Source: Synechococcus elongatus PCC 11801
Lineage (GTDB): Bacteria; Cyanobacteriota; Cyanobacteriia; Synechococcales; Synechococcaceae
Length of the DNA stretch: 64,000 nt
Assembly: GCF_003846445.2 (NCBI RefSeq)
Contig: NZ_CP030139.2
Coordinates: forward strand, 2,211,223 to 2,275,222
Direction: 5' to 3'
How positions within the stretch are numbered: position 1 is the stretch's first letter; each line of letters begins with the position of its first letter. This document shows positions 1 through 9,349 of this stretch, in pieces. Both the position numbers and the translations under genes were made by a program. Below the pieces are notes generated by a model. That model worked only from the letters and a program-made list of their open reading frames with translations. It was not told the DNA's origin and searched no databases.

Positions 1-1182
1 ATCCTCAGCACTTGCAACCGCCTCGAAATCTACTGTGTCACCCGCGCCACCGAACCCGGCGTGCGCGAGATCACTCAATTTCTGTCTGAGCACAGCCACC
101 TGCCCCTAGCGGAGTTGCGGCCTCACCTGTTTGTCCTGCTTCATCAAGATGCGGTGATGCACCTGATGCGGGTGGCAGCGGGTCTCGACAGTTTGGTGCT
201 GGGAGAAGGCCAGATTCTGTCCCAAGTCAAAACCATGTACAAGCTGGGGCAGCAGTACGAAGGTGTCGGTCGCATTCTCAATCGCCTGCTCAAGCAAGCA
301 GTGACGGCAGGCAAGCGCGTCCGCACTGAAACCAGTATTGGCACTGGCGCTGTTTCGATCAGCTCTGCTGCGGTGGAACTAGCGCAGCTCAAGGTCATGG
401 CACGGGGCGATCGCAATGATGGCAACCTCGCGGGCCAGCGAGTACTGATTCTCGGTGCAGGCAAAATGTCGCGCCTGTTGGTGCAGCACCTGATCGCCAA
501 AGGAGCCGACACGATTCAGATCCTCAACCGCACCTTGGGACGGGCCGAAGAATTGGCCAAACAGTACGGTGGCGATCTGCAAATTCAGGTCGGGTTGCTC
601 TCGGGCTTGATGGGAGCGATCGTTGAGGCCGATATTGTCTTCACCAGTACCTCCTCTACCGATCCAATTCTCGATCGCGCCAAGCTAGAGATGGTGCTGG
701 CGCCCGAACAACAGCTGATGCTGATCGATATTGCGGTGCCGCGGAACGTGGCAGCCGATGTGGTCGAGCTGACGGCGGTTGAGTCCTACAACGTCGATGA
801 CCTCCGCGAGGTTGTGGCGCAAAACCAAGAGAGTCGCCGCAAGCTGGCTGAAGAAGCAGAAGCACTTTTGGAAGAAGAGGTCGACGCCTTCGACAACTGG
901 TGGCAGTCCCTCGATACGGTGCCGACGATTAACTGCCTGCGGGACAAGATTGAGATGATTCGCGAGCAAGAGCTAGAAAAAGCCCTGTCGCGACTCGGCA
1001 CGGAATTTGGCGACAAGCACCAAGCGGTGGTGGAAGCGCTAACCCGCGGCATCGTCAACAAAATCCTGCATGACCCGATGGTGCAGCTGCGATCGCAGCA
1101 GGATATCGAAGCCCGCCGTCGTGCTGTGGATGCCCTGCAAATGTTGTTCAACCTCGACCCACAGGAACAGTTGAGCAGCTGA
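1..1182 (+). CDS. hemA: Glutamyl-tRNA reductase, 5'-truncated by window edge
   Basis: First enzyme of C5 tetrapyrrole synthesis: NADPH-dependent reduction of glutamyl-tRNA(Glu) to glutamate-1-semialdehyde, feeding chlorophyll, haem and bilins. The frame is open from base 1, and codons 1-10 read [10 protein letters not shown], the conserved catalytic-cysteine segment (Cys at bases 13-15). The GTG at 61 is therefore internal, and roughly 45 N-terminal residues lie outside the window. A Rossmann motif (LILGAGKM) for NADPH starts near base 445, followed by the helical dimerisation domain. The stop codon overlaps the start of the next gene by one base (TGATG), suggesting translational coupling. 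Family identity is clear. Confidence 0.97.
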   Translation: MLSTCNRLEIYCVTRATEPGVREITQFLSEHSHLPLAELRPHLFVLLHQDAVMHLMRVAAGLDSLVLGEGQILSQVKTMYKLGQQYEGVGRILNRLLKQAVTAGKRVRTETSIGTGAVSISSAAVELAQLKVMARGDRNDGNLAGQRVLILGAGKMSRLLVQHLIAKGADTIQILNRTLGRAEELAKQYGGDLQIQVGLLSGLMGAIVEADIVFTSTSSTDPILDRAKLEMVLAPEQQLMLIDIAVPRNVAADVVELTAVESYNVDDLREVVAQNQESRRKLAEEAEALLEEEVDAFDNWWQSLDTVPTINCLRDKIEMIREQELEKALSRLGTEFGDKHQAVVEALTRGIVNKILHDPMVQLRSQQDIEARRRAVDALQMLFNLDPQEQLSS

Positions 1183-1490
1183 TGGTGGTTGAGTGGCTCA
1201 AATTCGCCGTTCCTGAAGCTGAACAAGCGGCTTTTCTGGCTGCCGATGCGGCAATTTGGACGCCCCTTCTCAGTCACTATCCGGGTTACTTGCGCAAAGA
1301 AATCTGGCGGGATCCCGGCGATCGCGATCGGGTTGTGCTCGTCATTCACTGGCAAAGTCGCGAGCAGTGGAAGAGTATTCCTGAGGATGTGTTGATCGAG
1401 GGCGATCGCCGGTTTCAGGAACAGCTTGGCCGTGAATATCCGATCGTCGAAGCCCAAGAATTTGCGATCGTTCCCCAGCCTGAACCCTAA
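1182..1490 (+). CDS. Small TIGR03792-type conserved cyanobacterial protein
   Basis: A 102-residue soluble protein with no signal peptide or membrane segment. It resembles a small cyanobacterial family of ferredoxin-like alpha/beta-barrel proteins (the TIGR03792 type, related in fold to antibiotic-biosynthesis monooxygenases). Features include the N-terminal VVEWLKFAVP strand and the central VVLVIHWQSREQW segment. The ATG shares its A with the hemA stop, and the next gene starts 3 nt after its stop, so it is probably cotranscribed with hemA. No catalytic function can be assigned; the family call is from memory. Confidence 0.8.
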   Translation: MVVEWLKFAVPEAEQAAFLAADAAIWTPLLSHYPGYLRKEIWRDPGDRDRVVLVIHWQSREQWKSIPEDVLIEGDRRFQEQLGREYPIVEAQEFAIVPQPEP

Positions 1491-1492
1491 CC

Positions 1493-2056
1493 ATGGCCAC
1501 AATTGCTGAACTCGAAACCGATCGCTTACGCCTGCGGGCATGGCAAGAGAGCGATCGCGAGCCCTTTGCGGCACTCAATGCCGATCCCTTGGTGATGGAG
1601 CATTTTCCTGCCTGCCTGAGTCGGGCCGAGAGTGATGCCTTCATCGATCGCATCGAAGCGCATTGGCAGCAGTTGGGATTTGGCCTCTGGGCGGTTGAAC
1701 AAAAGAGCGATCGCGCCTTCATTGGGTTTATTGGCCTGAAGCAAGTCCCCTTTGAAGCTGCATTTACACCGGCCATTGAAATTGGTTGGCGACTCGCACA
1801 ACTCTACTGGGGGCAAGGGCTGGCGTCTGAAGGAGCAAAGGCTGCCCTGCAATTTGGCTTTGAGCAGCTTCAGCTCGAAACAATCGTCAGCTTTACCGCT
1901 GTCTGTAACCAGCGATCGCAGCGGTTAATGCAACGGCTGGGGCTACAACCCGTTGGGACGTTCGAGCATCCGGCATTGCCAGAGGGCGATCGCCTGCGGA
2001 CGCATGTCTTGTATCGGGGCGATCGCCAGCAATGGTCGGCTGGCCTTCTAGGCTAG
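1493..2056 (+). CDS. GNAT-family N-acetyltransferase (RimJ/RimL type)
   Basis: 187-residue acetyl-CoA-dependent acyltransferase. The N-terminal ETDRLRLRAW strand, the central EIGWRLAQLYWGQGLASEG segment (acetyl-CoA pyrophosphate loop, about residues 96-115) and the late NQRSQRLMQRLGLQPVG helix-strand are typical of the RimJ/RimL subgroup. Members acetylate ribosomal protein N-termini or small amines; the substrate here is unknown. It starts 3 nt after the preceding stop, so it is likely in the hemA transcription unit. Confidence 0.88.
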   Translation: MATIAELETDRLRLRAWQESDREPFAALNADPLVMEHFPACLSRAESDAFIDRIEAHWQQLGFGLWAVEQKSDRAFIGFIGLKQVPFEAAFTPAIEIGWRLAQLYWGQGLASEGAKAALQFGFEQLQLETIVSFTAVCNQRSQRLMQRLGLQPVGTFEHPALPEGDRLRTHVLYRGDRQQWSAGLLG

Positions 2057-2080
2057 AGGGAAACGATCAGCCAGAAACCA

Positions 2081-2731
2081 ATGCGCGTTTTAGTTGTGGG
2101 TGCCACCGGTCGCACGGGGCGATGTGTTGTCGAAACGGCGATCGCAGCCGGACATCAGGTGCGGGCGCTGGTGCGGAGTGCCAATCCCCAGCCACCCTTA
2201 CCCGAGGGCGTGGAAGTCGTGGTGGGTAACCTTGGCGATCGCGCCAGTTTGGAGGCAGCACTCACCGGTATGGACGCCGTGATCTCAGCTGCTGGGGCTA
2301 CACCCAACCTCGATCCCCTCGGTCCCTTCAAGGTTGACTATCTAGGAACAACTCAGCTGATTGATCTGGCCGGTGCCGCCGGCATTCAGCGCTTTGTCTT
2401 GGTCAGCTCGCTCTGTGTGTCGCAGTTGCTGCACCCGCTCAACCTGTTTTGGCTGGTGCTGTTCTGGAAGCGCCGCGCTGAGCACTACCTCCAATCCAGC
2501 GGCCTGTCCTACACGATCGTGCGTCCTGGCGGTCTACGTAGCGATCGCACAAGGGTTCCCCTCAAACTAACGGGGCCGGATCAGCTCCTTGAAGGCAGTC
2601 TGCCGCGCCTCCAAGTGGCGGAAGTCGCAGTCGAAGCCTTGACCAATCCAGCCGCCGCGAATCGAATTGTCGAAATTGTGGGTGACGCTAGCCTGCCCGA
2701 GCGATCGCCCGCTGAGCTGCTCAGTGCTTAA
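2081..2731 (+). CDS. NAD(P)-binding atypical short-chain dehydrogenase
   Basis: 216 residues with an N-terminal dinucleotide-binding loop VVGATGRTGR (residues 4-13) of the NmrA/SDR_a5 type. These proteins include plant Tic62-like and cyanobacterial Ycf39-like enzymes that bind NAD(P)H. A YTIVRPGGL segment in the second half matches the substrate-side strand of atypical SDRs. The classical YxxxK pair is not obvious. It follows the acetyltransferase by 24 nt on the same strand. Reaction and substrate are not deducible. Confidence 0.85.
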   Translation: MRVLVVGATGRTGRCVVETAIAAGHQVRALVRSANPQPPLPEGVEVVVGNLGDRASLEAALTGMDAVISAAGATPNLDPLGPFKVDYLGTTQLIDLAGAAGIQRFVLVSSLCVSQLLHPLNLFWLVLFWKRRAEHYLQSSGLSYTIVRPGGLRSDRTRVPLKLTGPDQLLEGSLPRLQVAEVAVEALTNPAAANRIVEIVGDASLPERSPAELLSA

Positions 2732-2740
2732 CCCGCCACG

Positions 2741-3094
2741 ATGGGTAAACGTCGTCTCCTTGGGCTTGCGATCGGCAGCACGGCGATCGGACTCTTAGGC
2801 TATTGGGCCGGAACGGAACTGCTGCGCGAGCCTAGCTTGGCAGAGATCTATCCGGGGCCGTGGCAAACCCAACCATTAGCGGAGTTGGATAGTAGCTTGA
2901 GCCGCTACACCGTCCCGAACTGCAAACCCTACCGCTACCGCGCCAACCAGCTTGACCCTGAAATTGGGGAATACCTGGTCGCTTGCCCAGCCGAAGGAGG
3001 ACAACCGCCACTGGCTTACTTGGTGCAGTTGCCGTTGCAAAAAGTCGTCAGTGGCCCATTTCCGCTTGACCCGGCCCTAGCGGCGGCTCCCTAA
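2741..3094 (+). CDS. Hypothetical protein with N-terminal membrane anchor
   Basis: 117 residues. An N-terminal hydrophobic segment (about residues 5-24, after the basic MGKRR start) suggests a signal anchor or uncleaved signal peptide. The rest is a polar, probably extracytoplasmic domain with two cysteines (in PNCKPYR and VACPAEGG) that could pair. It starts 9 nt after the SDR gene and is probably in the same operon. I do not recognise the family. Confidence 0.7.
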   Translation: MGKRRLLGLAIGSTAIGLLGYWAGTELLREPSLAEIYPGPWQTQPLAELDSSLSRYTVPNCKPYRYRANQLDPEIGEYLVACPAEGGQPPLAYLVQLPLQKVVSGPFPLDPALAAAP

Positions 3095-3134
3095 CCCATC
3101 TCGCGATCGCTTTGTCGGAGTTTTCCGGCGAGGA

Positions 3135-4187
3135 ATGACAGATCAGCAGCGTCCGACGGGTATTCCAAGGAAGTTCGCTGAGGATGTCCGGATGGATGCA
3201 AGTTTGCTGCTGCGTCAGATCACGACTGGTTATTGGGGATCACAGGCGCTCTACGTCGCAGCGAAGTTAGGCCTTGCCGATCAACTGGTGGATGGCCCGC
3301 GATCTTGTGATGATCTGGCGATCGCCGTTGGGGCTAAGGCGGATGTTCTTTACCGACTGCTGCGGGCTCTTGCCAGCCTAGGCATTTTCACTGAGGTTAG
3401 CGATCGCCAGTTTGCCCTGACACCGGCTGCCGAACTGCTGCGATCGGGCACGACGGAATCGGTGCGTCATCTCGTGATCATGTTTGGCGAAGAGCATTAC
3501 GTGGCTTGGGGTGAGCTGCTGCATAGTGTCCAGACTGGTGAGAATGCCTTTGAGCATCACTATGGTGCGCCGGTGTTTGCCTACTACGCGCAGCACCCTG
3601 CGCCAGCAGCCATTTTCAATGGCGCGATGTCCGATATCTCGCGACAAGATACGGCTGCCGTGATTGCCGCTTATGACTTTCAAGGAATTCGCTGTCTGGT
3701 AGACGTGGGTGGCGGACATGGCCAACTGCTGACTCAGATCTTGGCGGCCTATCCTGAACTGACGGGCATTCTCTTTGACCAACCGGCAGTGGTCGCGGGT
3801 GCTGACAGCGTTTTAGCAGACTGGAGCGATCGCATTCAGATCAGCGGCGGCGATTTCTTTGAGGCTGTACCTGCCGGTGGCGATGCCTACCTGCTTAAGC
3901 ACATCATTCATGACTGGGATGATGCTGACTCCCGCAAGATTCTGGCGAATTGTCGTCAGGTGATGCAGCCAGGCGATCGCCTATTGCTGGTGGAACAGGT
4001 CGTACAGCCGGGCAACACGATCAATGTCGCCAAGTGGCTCGACCTGAACATGTTGGTGATGACCCAGGGTGGCCGCGAACGTACCCAAGCAGAGTTCGCA
4101 ACACTCCTGTCTGAATCCGGTTTCCAGCTCAAGCAGATTCACACCACTGCCAGCGAAGTCTGCATCATCGAAGGCTACGCGAGTTGA
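3135..4187 (+). CDS. SAM-dependent O-methyltransferase, Methyltransf_2 family
   Basis: 350 residues. The N-terminal half is a winged-helix dimerisation domain (about residues 25-105). The C-terminal Rossmann domain has a glycine-rich SAM loop DVGGGHG at residues 190-196 and the HIIHDWDD segment (255-262), whose second histidine (258) matches the catalytic base of plant and bacterial O-methyltransferases. Relatives include hydroxyneurosporene and acetylserotonin methyltransferases; the acceptor here is unknown. The ATG at 3135 is preceded by a GAGG ribosome-binding site. It converges with the gene ending at 4203, and a short inverted repeat (AGAGCC...GGCTCT) covers the junction. Confidence 0.9.
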   Translation: MTDQQRPTGIPRKFAEDVRMDASLLLRQITTGYWGSQALYVAAKLGLADQLVDGPRSCDDLAIAVGAKADVLYRLLRALASLGIFTEVSDRQFALTPAAELLRSGTTESVRHLVIMFGEEHYVAWGELLHSVQTGENAFEHHYGAPVFAYYAQHPAPAAIFNGAMSDISRQDTAAVIAAYDFQGIRCLVDVGGGHGQLLTQILAAYPELTGILFDQPAVVAGADSVLADWSDRIQISGGDFFEAVPAGGDAYLLKHIIHDWDDADSRKILANCRQVMQPGDRLLLVEQVVQPGNTINVAKWLDLNMLVMTQGGRERTQAEFATLLSESGFQLKQIHTTASEVCIIEGYAS

Positions 4188-4202
4188 ATCCTTGAGAGCC
4201 AA

Positions 4203-6716
4203 TTACGGGCTCTGAATGGTTGCGACAAACTGCTCGATCCGCTGTTGATAACTCCCCAGTGTTTGTTCGACCCAGTGATGGTCTTGGGCATTGGCATAGA
4301 GATGAATCAGCGGGTAACTGGCATCTGGCAGGACGAGCAGCCATTGATCACTGCGATCGCCATGAATCCGCAAGCCTTCCTGGAAATTGAGGCGATCGGG
4401 ATGATGGCTTTCGAGGAGTTGCCGCATCAGCGTTCCTAACAGATTGCGCGGGCAGCTCAGGGTTAGGTGGCGATGGGCAATACTCGGCAGCGACTCTACC
4501 CACTGGGACAGCGATCGCGACTGGCGATCGAGCCCTTCCATGAGGCGAGCAATGCCAAACATGGCATCAAAACCGGCGTGCAGCTCTGGGAAAATAAAGC
4601 CCAACTCGCCGCTGCCGCCGAGGATGACGTCCGGTAGATTGCGGCAGGCAGCCATCAACGCCGTTGGTGTGGGTCGGCAGCGATGAACCCGCCCCTGATA
4701 GCGCCAAGCTGCTTGTTCCACAGCGCTGGAGCTGGTCATTGGCACCACCACGGTGCCCCCGGGCCGCCGCAACCAGCAAATTTCTGCCATCAAAACCGTC
4801 AACTGCTCTTGGTCCAGCGCCACGCCCTGCTCATCCACCAGCGTGAAACGCTCACCATTGGCTGCCACTTGTACGCCACAGTTCGCTTTAATCGCGCTGA
4901 CGACTTGCCCCATCTGGGCCAGCAGGGACTGGCGTTCGATCTCTGTGGGCGGTTGCTGACGCAGGCTGGCATTGAGCACTACGGCATCACAGCCAAATTC
5001 ACTCAGCAGCAACGGCAGCACGGCTCCCGATACGGCATAGGCGTAGTCGATCACGATGCGGTTGGGCGATCGCAGCAGTAAATCCCGATCGAGGCGATCG
5101 CAAAAGAGTTGGCGGTAGAGCGGCAGGGTTTCGCTGACAGTAATCATCGTGCCCAGATCCTGCATCGGGACGCGGCGCAGATCCTCTTGGAAGAAGGCAG
5201 CTTCAATCCGCCGCTCCAAAGCGCGATCGACGGTCAAGCCCTCGCGATCCAAAAACTCGATCAGGACATGGGTGGGCCAGAGGGGATCGAGACGGACGTG
5301 AATGCCGCCCACCACCGGCAGCCGCGCCAGCATCGAACGGGCGATCGGCACCGCTGCGGCTTCGAGATTCCGAATCGTGATGCCTGCGGACATCAAGCCA
5401 GCGATCAGCGATCGCGTCACCATTTGCGAAATACTGCGCTGGTCCCGCGAGACCGTGACACTGCTACCGGGCGGCAGGGTTGAGCCGTAGGCGACTCCGA
5501 GCTTGACGGCAAACTCCGGCGTGATATCGACGTTGGCGATGCCGCGCACGCCCCCATCACTAAATAGGCGACGGCGGGCACTGGTCGCCCAAATTAGATT
5601 GAGGTTGACGATCGCCCCAGCTTCAACTTGTTTGCGCGGCCAAATCCGCACTTCGGCCTGCACTTGCGCTTCTTCTTGAAGACGACAGCCGCTGCCAATG
5701 ACCGCGCCCTCGTGAATTTGCACATGGCGTTCCAGCCGCACCCCATCCGCCAGCACACAGCCCTCTAAGTGCGATCGCTGCCCAATTTGAACCCGATTCC
5801 AAATGACCGCGCGATCGAGGCAAGCACCGGCCTCGACTCGGCTTTCATCGCCAATGACGGTACCCGCTTTGAGCTGAACCTCTTCGCCAATCTGACAGTG
5901 GCGACCAATCCAGAGCGGCGGTTCGAGCTGCGCACTACTCGCGATCGTGCTGCCTTCCCCCACATAGATGCCGGGCTGCCATTCCACATGATCGGCTTGC
6001 AGTTGTACCCGCCCTAGCAAGGCATCCAGTTGCGCTCGCTGATAGGCCTGCCGATTGCCGATGTCGCACCAGTAGCCCTGATCCACGTAGCCTGTCACCA
6101 CTTCTCCAGCCGCGAGCAAGCGGGGCAGAAGATGGGTCGCAAAGTCCGAGGGCTCATCCAGCGGCAGATAATCCAAGGCCTCGGGCTCCAGGATGTAGAA
6201 GCCACTGTTGACGGTGTCGGAGATTAATTCGCTAGCGTCCGGTTTTTCAATCAGACGAATGATCCGTTGCTGGCGATCGCAGACAACGCAGCCAAATTCC
6301 AGCGGCTGATCGACCGTCGCCAAAATCACCGTGGCAATGGCCTGCTGCTGTCGATGCCAAGCCAAGGCCGCCGTTAGGTCAAAGTCGCTCAGGCAGTCGC
6401 CACTGGCAACCAAAAAGGTTTCTCGCAGCTGACCGGCCAGATTTTTAACACTGCCTGCTGTTCCCAAGGGGCGATCGGCCTCGAGGACGTAGCGCAGGTC
6501 AACCCCCCAGTCCTGACCTTGCTGAAAATACTGCTGAATCGTCTCGGGATGATAGTAGAGGGTCGCCAGAATTTCTTGATAGCCGTGACGTTGGAGTAAC
6601 TGCAGAATGTGGGCCGCGATCGGGCGATTGAGGATCGGCACCATCGGTTTGGGGCGATCGCAGGTCAAAGGCCGCAACCGCGTTCCCAATCCACCCGCCA
6701 GTAAAACAGCACGCAT
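4203..6716 (-). CDS. Sugar-1-phosphate nucleotidyltransferase fused to a degenerate phosphomannomutase domain
   Basis: The ATG at 6716 begins MRAVLLAGGLGTRLRPLT, the nucleotidyltransferase signature; the longer frame from 6740 opens with TTG and is not needed. Domains: nucleotidyltransferase (1-235), left-handed beta-helix hexapeptide repeats (about 245-375) and a phosphohexomutase-like domain (about 384-837, starting RLFSDGGVRG). The family is annotated as mannose-1-phosphate guanylyltransferase/phosphomannomutase and likely supplies GDP-mannose or another NDP-sugar for surface glycans. The mutase active-site loops are replaced: GGIHVRLDP (470-478) in place of the phosphoserine loop, AANGERF (618-624) in place of DGDxDR, GGSGELG (700-706) in place of GGExSGH, and LPDASYP (from 796) in place of RPSGTEP. 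Mutase activity is therefore doubtful. Confidence 0.92.
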   Translation of the reverse strand: MRAVLLAGGLGTRLRPLTCDRPKPMVPILNRPIAAHILQLLQRHGYQEILATLYYHPETIQQYFQQGQDWGVDLRYVLEADRPLGTAGSVKNLAGQLRETFLVASGDCLSDFDLTAALAWHRQQQAIATVILATVDQPLEFGCVVCDRQQRIIRLIEKPDASELISDTVNSGFYILEPEALDYLPLDEPSDFATHLLPRLLAAGEVVTGYVDQGYWCDIGNRQAYQRAQLDALLGRVQLQADHVEWQPGIYVGEGSTIASSAQLEPPLWIGRHCQIGEEVQLKAGTVIGDESRVEAGACLDRAVIWNRVQIGQRSHLEGCVLADGVRLERHVQIHEGAVIGSGCRLQEEAQVQAEVRIWPRKQVEAGAIVNLNLIWATSARRRLFSDGGVRGIANVDITPEFAVKLGVAYGSTLPPGSSVTVSRDQRSISQMVTRSLIAGLMSAGITIRNLEAAAVPIARSMLARLPVVGGIHVRLDPLWPTHVLIEFLDREGLTVDRALERRIEAAFFQEDLRRVPMQDLGTMITVSETLPLYRQLFCDRLDRDLLLRSPNRIVIDYAYAVSGAVLPLLLSEFGCDAVVLNASLRQQPPTEIERQSLLAQMGQVVSAIKANCGVQVAANGERFTLVDEQGVALDQEQLTVLMAEICWLRRPGGTVVVPMTSSSAVEQAAWRYQGRVHRCRPTPTALMAACRNLPDVILGGSGELGFIFPELHAGFDAMFGIARLMEGLDRQSRSLSQWVESLPSIAHRHLTLSCPRNLLGTLMRQLLESHHPDRLNFQEGLRIHGDRSDQWLLVLPDASYPLIHLYANAQDHHWVEQTLGSYQQRIEQFVATIQSP

Positions 6717-6797
6717 CGTCTCTGCCGTCTTTTTTGGCAAGATGCCCGCAATGAGGCAAAAATCCTATGATCGGGGCAAGACCAGAGAAAAATTGCA

Positions 6798-6974
6798 ATG
6801 ACCGGCTTGCTCTACCTTGGGTTGATTGTTTACCTCCTCGGCGCTTGGCGGTTCTGGGTGGGCTTTGGAAAAACCCACTTCAGTCATAACCGTGCTCTTT
6901 TGACGCTGCTCTGGCCGCTGCTGTTAGTCAGTCAGTCCTTCCGCCAGAACTTCCGTCGCGCCCTCAAGGGTTAG
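6798..6974 (+). CDS. 58-residue membrane protein
   Basis: A complete small frame (ATG at 6798, TAG at 6972-6974). Two hydrophobic stretches (LLYLGLIVYLLGAW, residues 4-17, and ALLTLLWPLLLVS, 33-45) are separated by a polar loop, and the tail is basic (SFRQNFRRALKG). It lies divergently from the nucleotidyltransferase gene and only 4 nt before the next methyltransferase start, with HIP1 elements around it. It resembles small conserved cyanobacterial membrane proteins of unknown function. Confidence 0.7.
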   Translation: MTGLLYLGLIVYLLGAWRFWVGFGKTHFSHNRALLTLLWPLLLVSQSFRQNFRRALKG

Positions 6975-6978
6975 GGTC

Positions 6979-7668
6979 ATGGCGATCGCAGATCCTTGGC
7001 AAGACCGCTGGCAGACCGTTGCTCGTCGCTACAGCCGCGAGTATCGGCGCGAAGACCAACCGCTCCCGGATGACCTCGAGTCGTTGGCGATCGTCCAAAC
7101 CTGGCGCGCGGGTCATCTCCAGAACCAGATTGCTTCTCCCTTCTGGGAACTGGTGCAACCCAGCAAAGGCCAAACTTGGCTGGATTTAGGCTGTGGCCTC
7201 AGCTTTTTGGTCTATCCTTGGCGCGATTGGCAGGCTAGCTTTTCAGGACAAGATATTTGCCCCGAAGCTTGCGAAATCCTGCGGCAGCGGGGGCCTCAGC
7301 TCAACTCCAAACTGTTCAAGGGCTGCCGCCTCGCCCCTGCCCACCAACTCGACTACTCTGATCGCAGCTTCGATGGCGCGATTGCCACGGGAGTCAGTGC
7401 CTACTATCCGCTCGACTACTGGGCTGAAGTCCTGACCGCAGTCCAAAAGGTGCTCAAGCCGGGTGGTCATTTCCTGTTTGATGTTGTGAATCCGGAAGCA
7501 GCGATCGCTGAAGACTGGGCCATTCTTGAGACCTATCTTGGGGCACCCGTGGAATTAATTGATCTTGACCAATGGCGACAACTCTGCCGCGATCGCGGAG
7601 CCCGCATCCGGGCAGAACTCCCTGGTCCTCTCTTCCATCTGCTGCGCATTGATTGGCCGAAAGCCTAA
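6979..7668 (+). CDS. Class I SAM-dependent methyltransferase
   Basis: 229 residues. The SAM-binding motif I is LDLGCGLSFL (about residues 65-74), followed by an acidic residue in GQDICPEA and the late motif VLKPGGHFLFDVVNP (about 159-173). This is the fold of small-molecule methyltransferases (Methyltransf_11/25 type). It starts 4 nt downstream of the 58-residue membrane protein, so the two are probably cotranslated. Substrate unknown. Confidence 0.88.
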   Translation: MAIADPWQDRWQTVARRYSREYRREDQPLPDDLESLAIVQTWRAGHLQNQIASPFWELVQPSKGQTWLDLGCGLSFLVYPWRDWQASFSGQDICPEACEILRQRGPQLNSKLFKGCRLAPAHQLDYSDRSFDGAIATGVSAYYPLDYWAEVLTAVQKVLKPGGHFLFDVVNPEAAIAEDWAILETYLGAPVELIDLDQWRQLCRDRGARIRAELPGPLFHLLRIDWPKA

Positions 7669-7847
7669 GTCGCATGACGTGAACATCAAAATTAACCTGC
7701 AGTTGCGGGTTTCAATAGATGCAACAAATTGCTCAACTTACAGTTGATACACTCCGAGTGGTGGCTTTGTCTGACTGCATCACTGTCTAAACCTTCAAGG
7801 TGAGAGAGGATCTTTGAGCATGACTCTTTCGCAGTAAAAATCGGCCA

Positions 7848-7884
7848 AATTTCACTCTGTTTCTGGAGTGAAATTACGCTTTTT
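7848..7884. terminator. Hairpin with T-run in AT-rich gap 7669-8041
   Basis: The 373-bp gap between the methyltransferase and the CNNM gene is AT-rich and holds no convincing gene. Inside it, AATTTCACTC (7848-7857) and GAGTGAAATT (7866-7875) form a perfect 10-bp stem with an 8-nt loop, followed after a few bases by five T (7880-7884). This is consistent with a Rho-independent terminator reading rightward. It is 180 bp past the methyltransferase stop, so it may also belong to an unrecognised small transcript. Confidence 0.5.
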
Positions 7885-8041
7885 GTTGACCAATAAACAG
7901 GCATAATCAACAAGTCAAAATTTGAGTAATAGTAATTGAATAAGTCTTAGAAATTATCGATTTTTGTTGTTATAAAAATAACTTTATAAAATCTTGTTTA
8001 TTCTGCTATGATCTCAACTAGAAAGTCTCAAGATCAAGGCA

Positions 8042-9349
8042 ATGTCAGCAATAATAGCTGAAATATTCTTTATCCTAGTTCTAGTTGTCGCTAATGGAGT
8101 CTTTTCTGGCTCGGAAATCTCTGTTGTTTCCTCTCGAAGAGTTCGCTTAGAGCAAATTGCGAAGCAAGGTAATCGTAGTGCCAATGCTGCAATTAGTCTT
8201 ATCAATTCTCCAAATGACTTTCTGTCAGCTGTACAGATTGGGATTACGTTAATCGGCATTTTAAGTGGTGCTGTTGGTGGAGCAACTATTGCTCAAAGAA
8301 TCAAACCCATCTTTGAGAGTATCCCTTCTTTGAAGTCTTATAGCGAAGGGCTTAGCGTTGTTGTCGTTGTCACGGTCATCACCTATCTTTCACTGGTCGT
8401 TGGAGAACTCGCTCCCAAACGCATTGCTCTGGGTAATCCTGAGAAATTTGCCTGCGCGATCGCTAGGCCAATGAAACTTCTGGCTCGCATCACGGCACCA
8501 ATTGTCCATATCTTGGGTACCTCAACCGATGCACTCCTTAAAGTTATGGGAGTTCAGGCTTCTGATGAACCTGAGATGACGGAAGAAGAGATTAAAGTTC
8601 TGATTCGACAAGGGGCACAGTCAGGCTTATTTGAAGAAACAGAACATAAAATGCTAGAGCGAGTCTTTCAGCTAGGCGATCGCCCCATTAGAGCGATGAT
8701 GACTCCTCGCACTGAGATCGACTGGCTAGATATGGAGTCTTCTTTAGAAGAAAATATAGAATTAATTATGTCGAGCAGTCACTCTCGCTTCCCTGTCGGA
8801 CAGGGTAGTTTAGACGACTGTGTTGGAATTATCCGAGGGAAGAACTTATTAGCGGCAAAACTAGCTGATCAATCTGTCAATATCGAAACGATTGTGCAGC
8901 CGCCTCTCTATGTTGCAGAGAATACTCGAGTCTTGAACGTCATCAGCCAATTTAAAAATACAGGAGTCCATATTGCTCTTGTGACTGATGAATATGGTGG
9001 GGTGGAAGGACTGGTAACCCTCAGTGACTTAATGGAGGCAATCGTTGGCTCTCTTCCCTCTGCTGAGCATCATGAGGAGCCCCTAGTTGTTCAACGAGAA
9101 GATGGATCTTGGCTGCTCGATGGATTTCTGGATATTCATGATTTTAAGAATTTAGTCAATCGTGAGCAATTACCAGAAGAAGAGACAAGTAAGTTTCATA
9201 CTTTAGGTGGATTTGTCCTGAATCATCTAGGACGAGTTCCGGAGACTGGCGAGACTTTTACTTGGGAAAACTTGAGATTCGAAGTAGTTGATATGGATGG
9301 AGTTCGAATTGATAAAATTCTCATGATAATTGTTGATAAATCTGCATGA
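8042..9349 (+). CDS. CNNM/CorC-type DUF21-CBS transporter (HlyC/CorC family)
   Basis: 435 residues. The N-terminal DUF21 membrane domain (about 1-170) has several hydrophobic helices, including one near residues 5-25 and one ending in the conserved VGELAPKRIAL segment. A CBS pair follows (about 205-330; MMTPRTEIDWLD and DEYGGVEGLVTLSDLMEAIVG are characteristic) and then a C-terminal CorC/HlyC domain (about 345-430). Family members act in Mg/Co ion efflux; the older name 'hemolysin' is misleading. The gene and its flanks are AT-richer than the neighbours, but it contains HIP1 sites (near 8455 and 8679), so any transfer would be old. Confidence 0.92.
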   Translation: MSAIIAEIFFILVLVVANGVFSGSEISVVSSRRVRLEQIAKQGNRSANAAISLINSPNDFLSAVQIGITLIGILSGAVGGATIAQRIKPIFESIPSLKSYSEGLSVVVVVTVITYLSLVVGELAPKRIALGNPEKFACAIARPMKLLARITAPIVHILGTSTDALLKVMGVQASDEPEMTEEEIKVLIRQGAQSGLFEETEHKMLERVFQLGDRPIRAMMTPRTEIDWLDMESSLEENIELIMSSSHSRFPVGQGSLDDCVGIIRGKNLLAAKLADQSVNIETIVQPPLYVAENTRVLNVISQFKNTGVHIALVTDEYGGVEGLVTLSDLMEAIVGSLPSAEHHEEPLVVQREDGSWLLDGFLDIHDFKNLVNREQLPEEETSKFHTLGGFVLNHLGRVPETGETFTWENLRFEVVDMDGVRIDKILMIIVDKSA

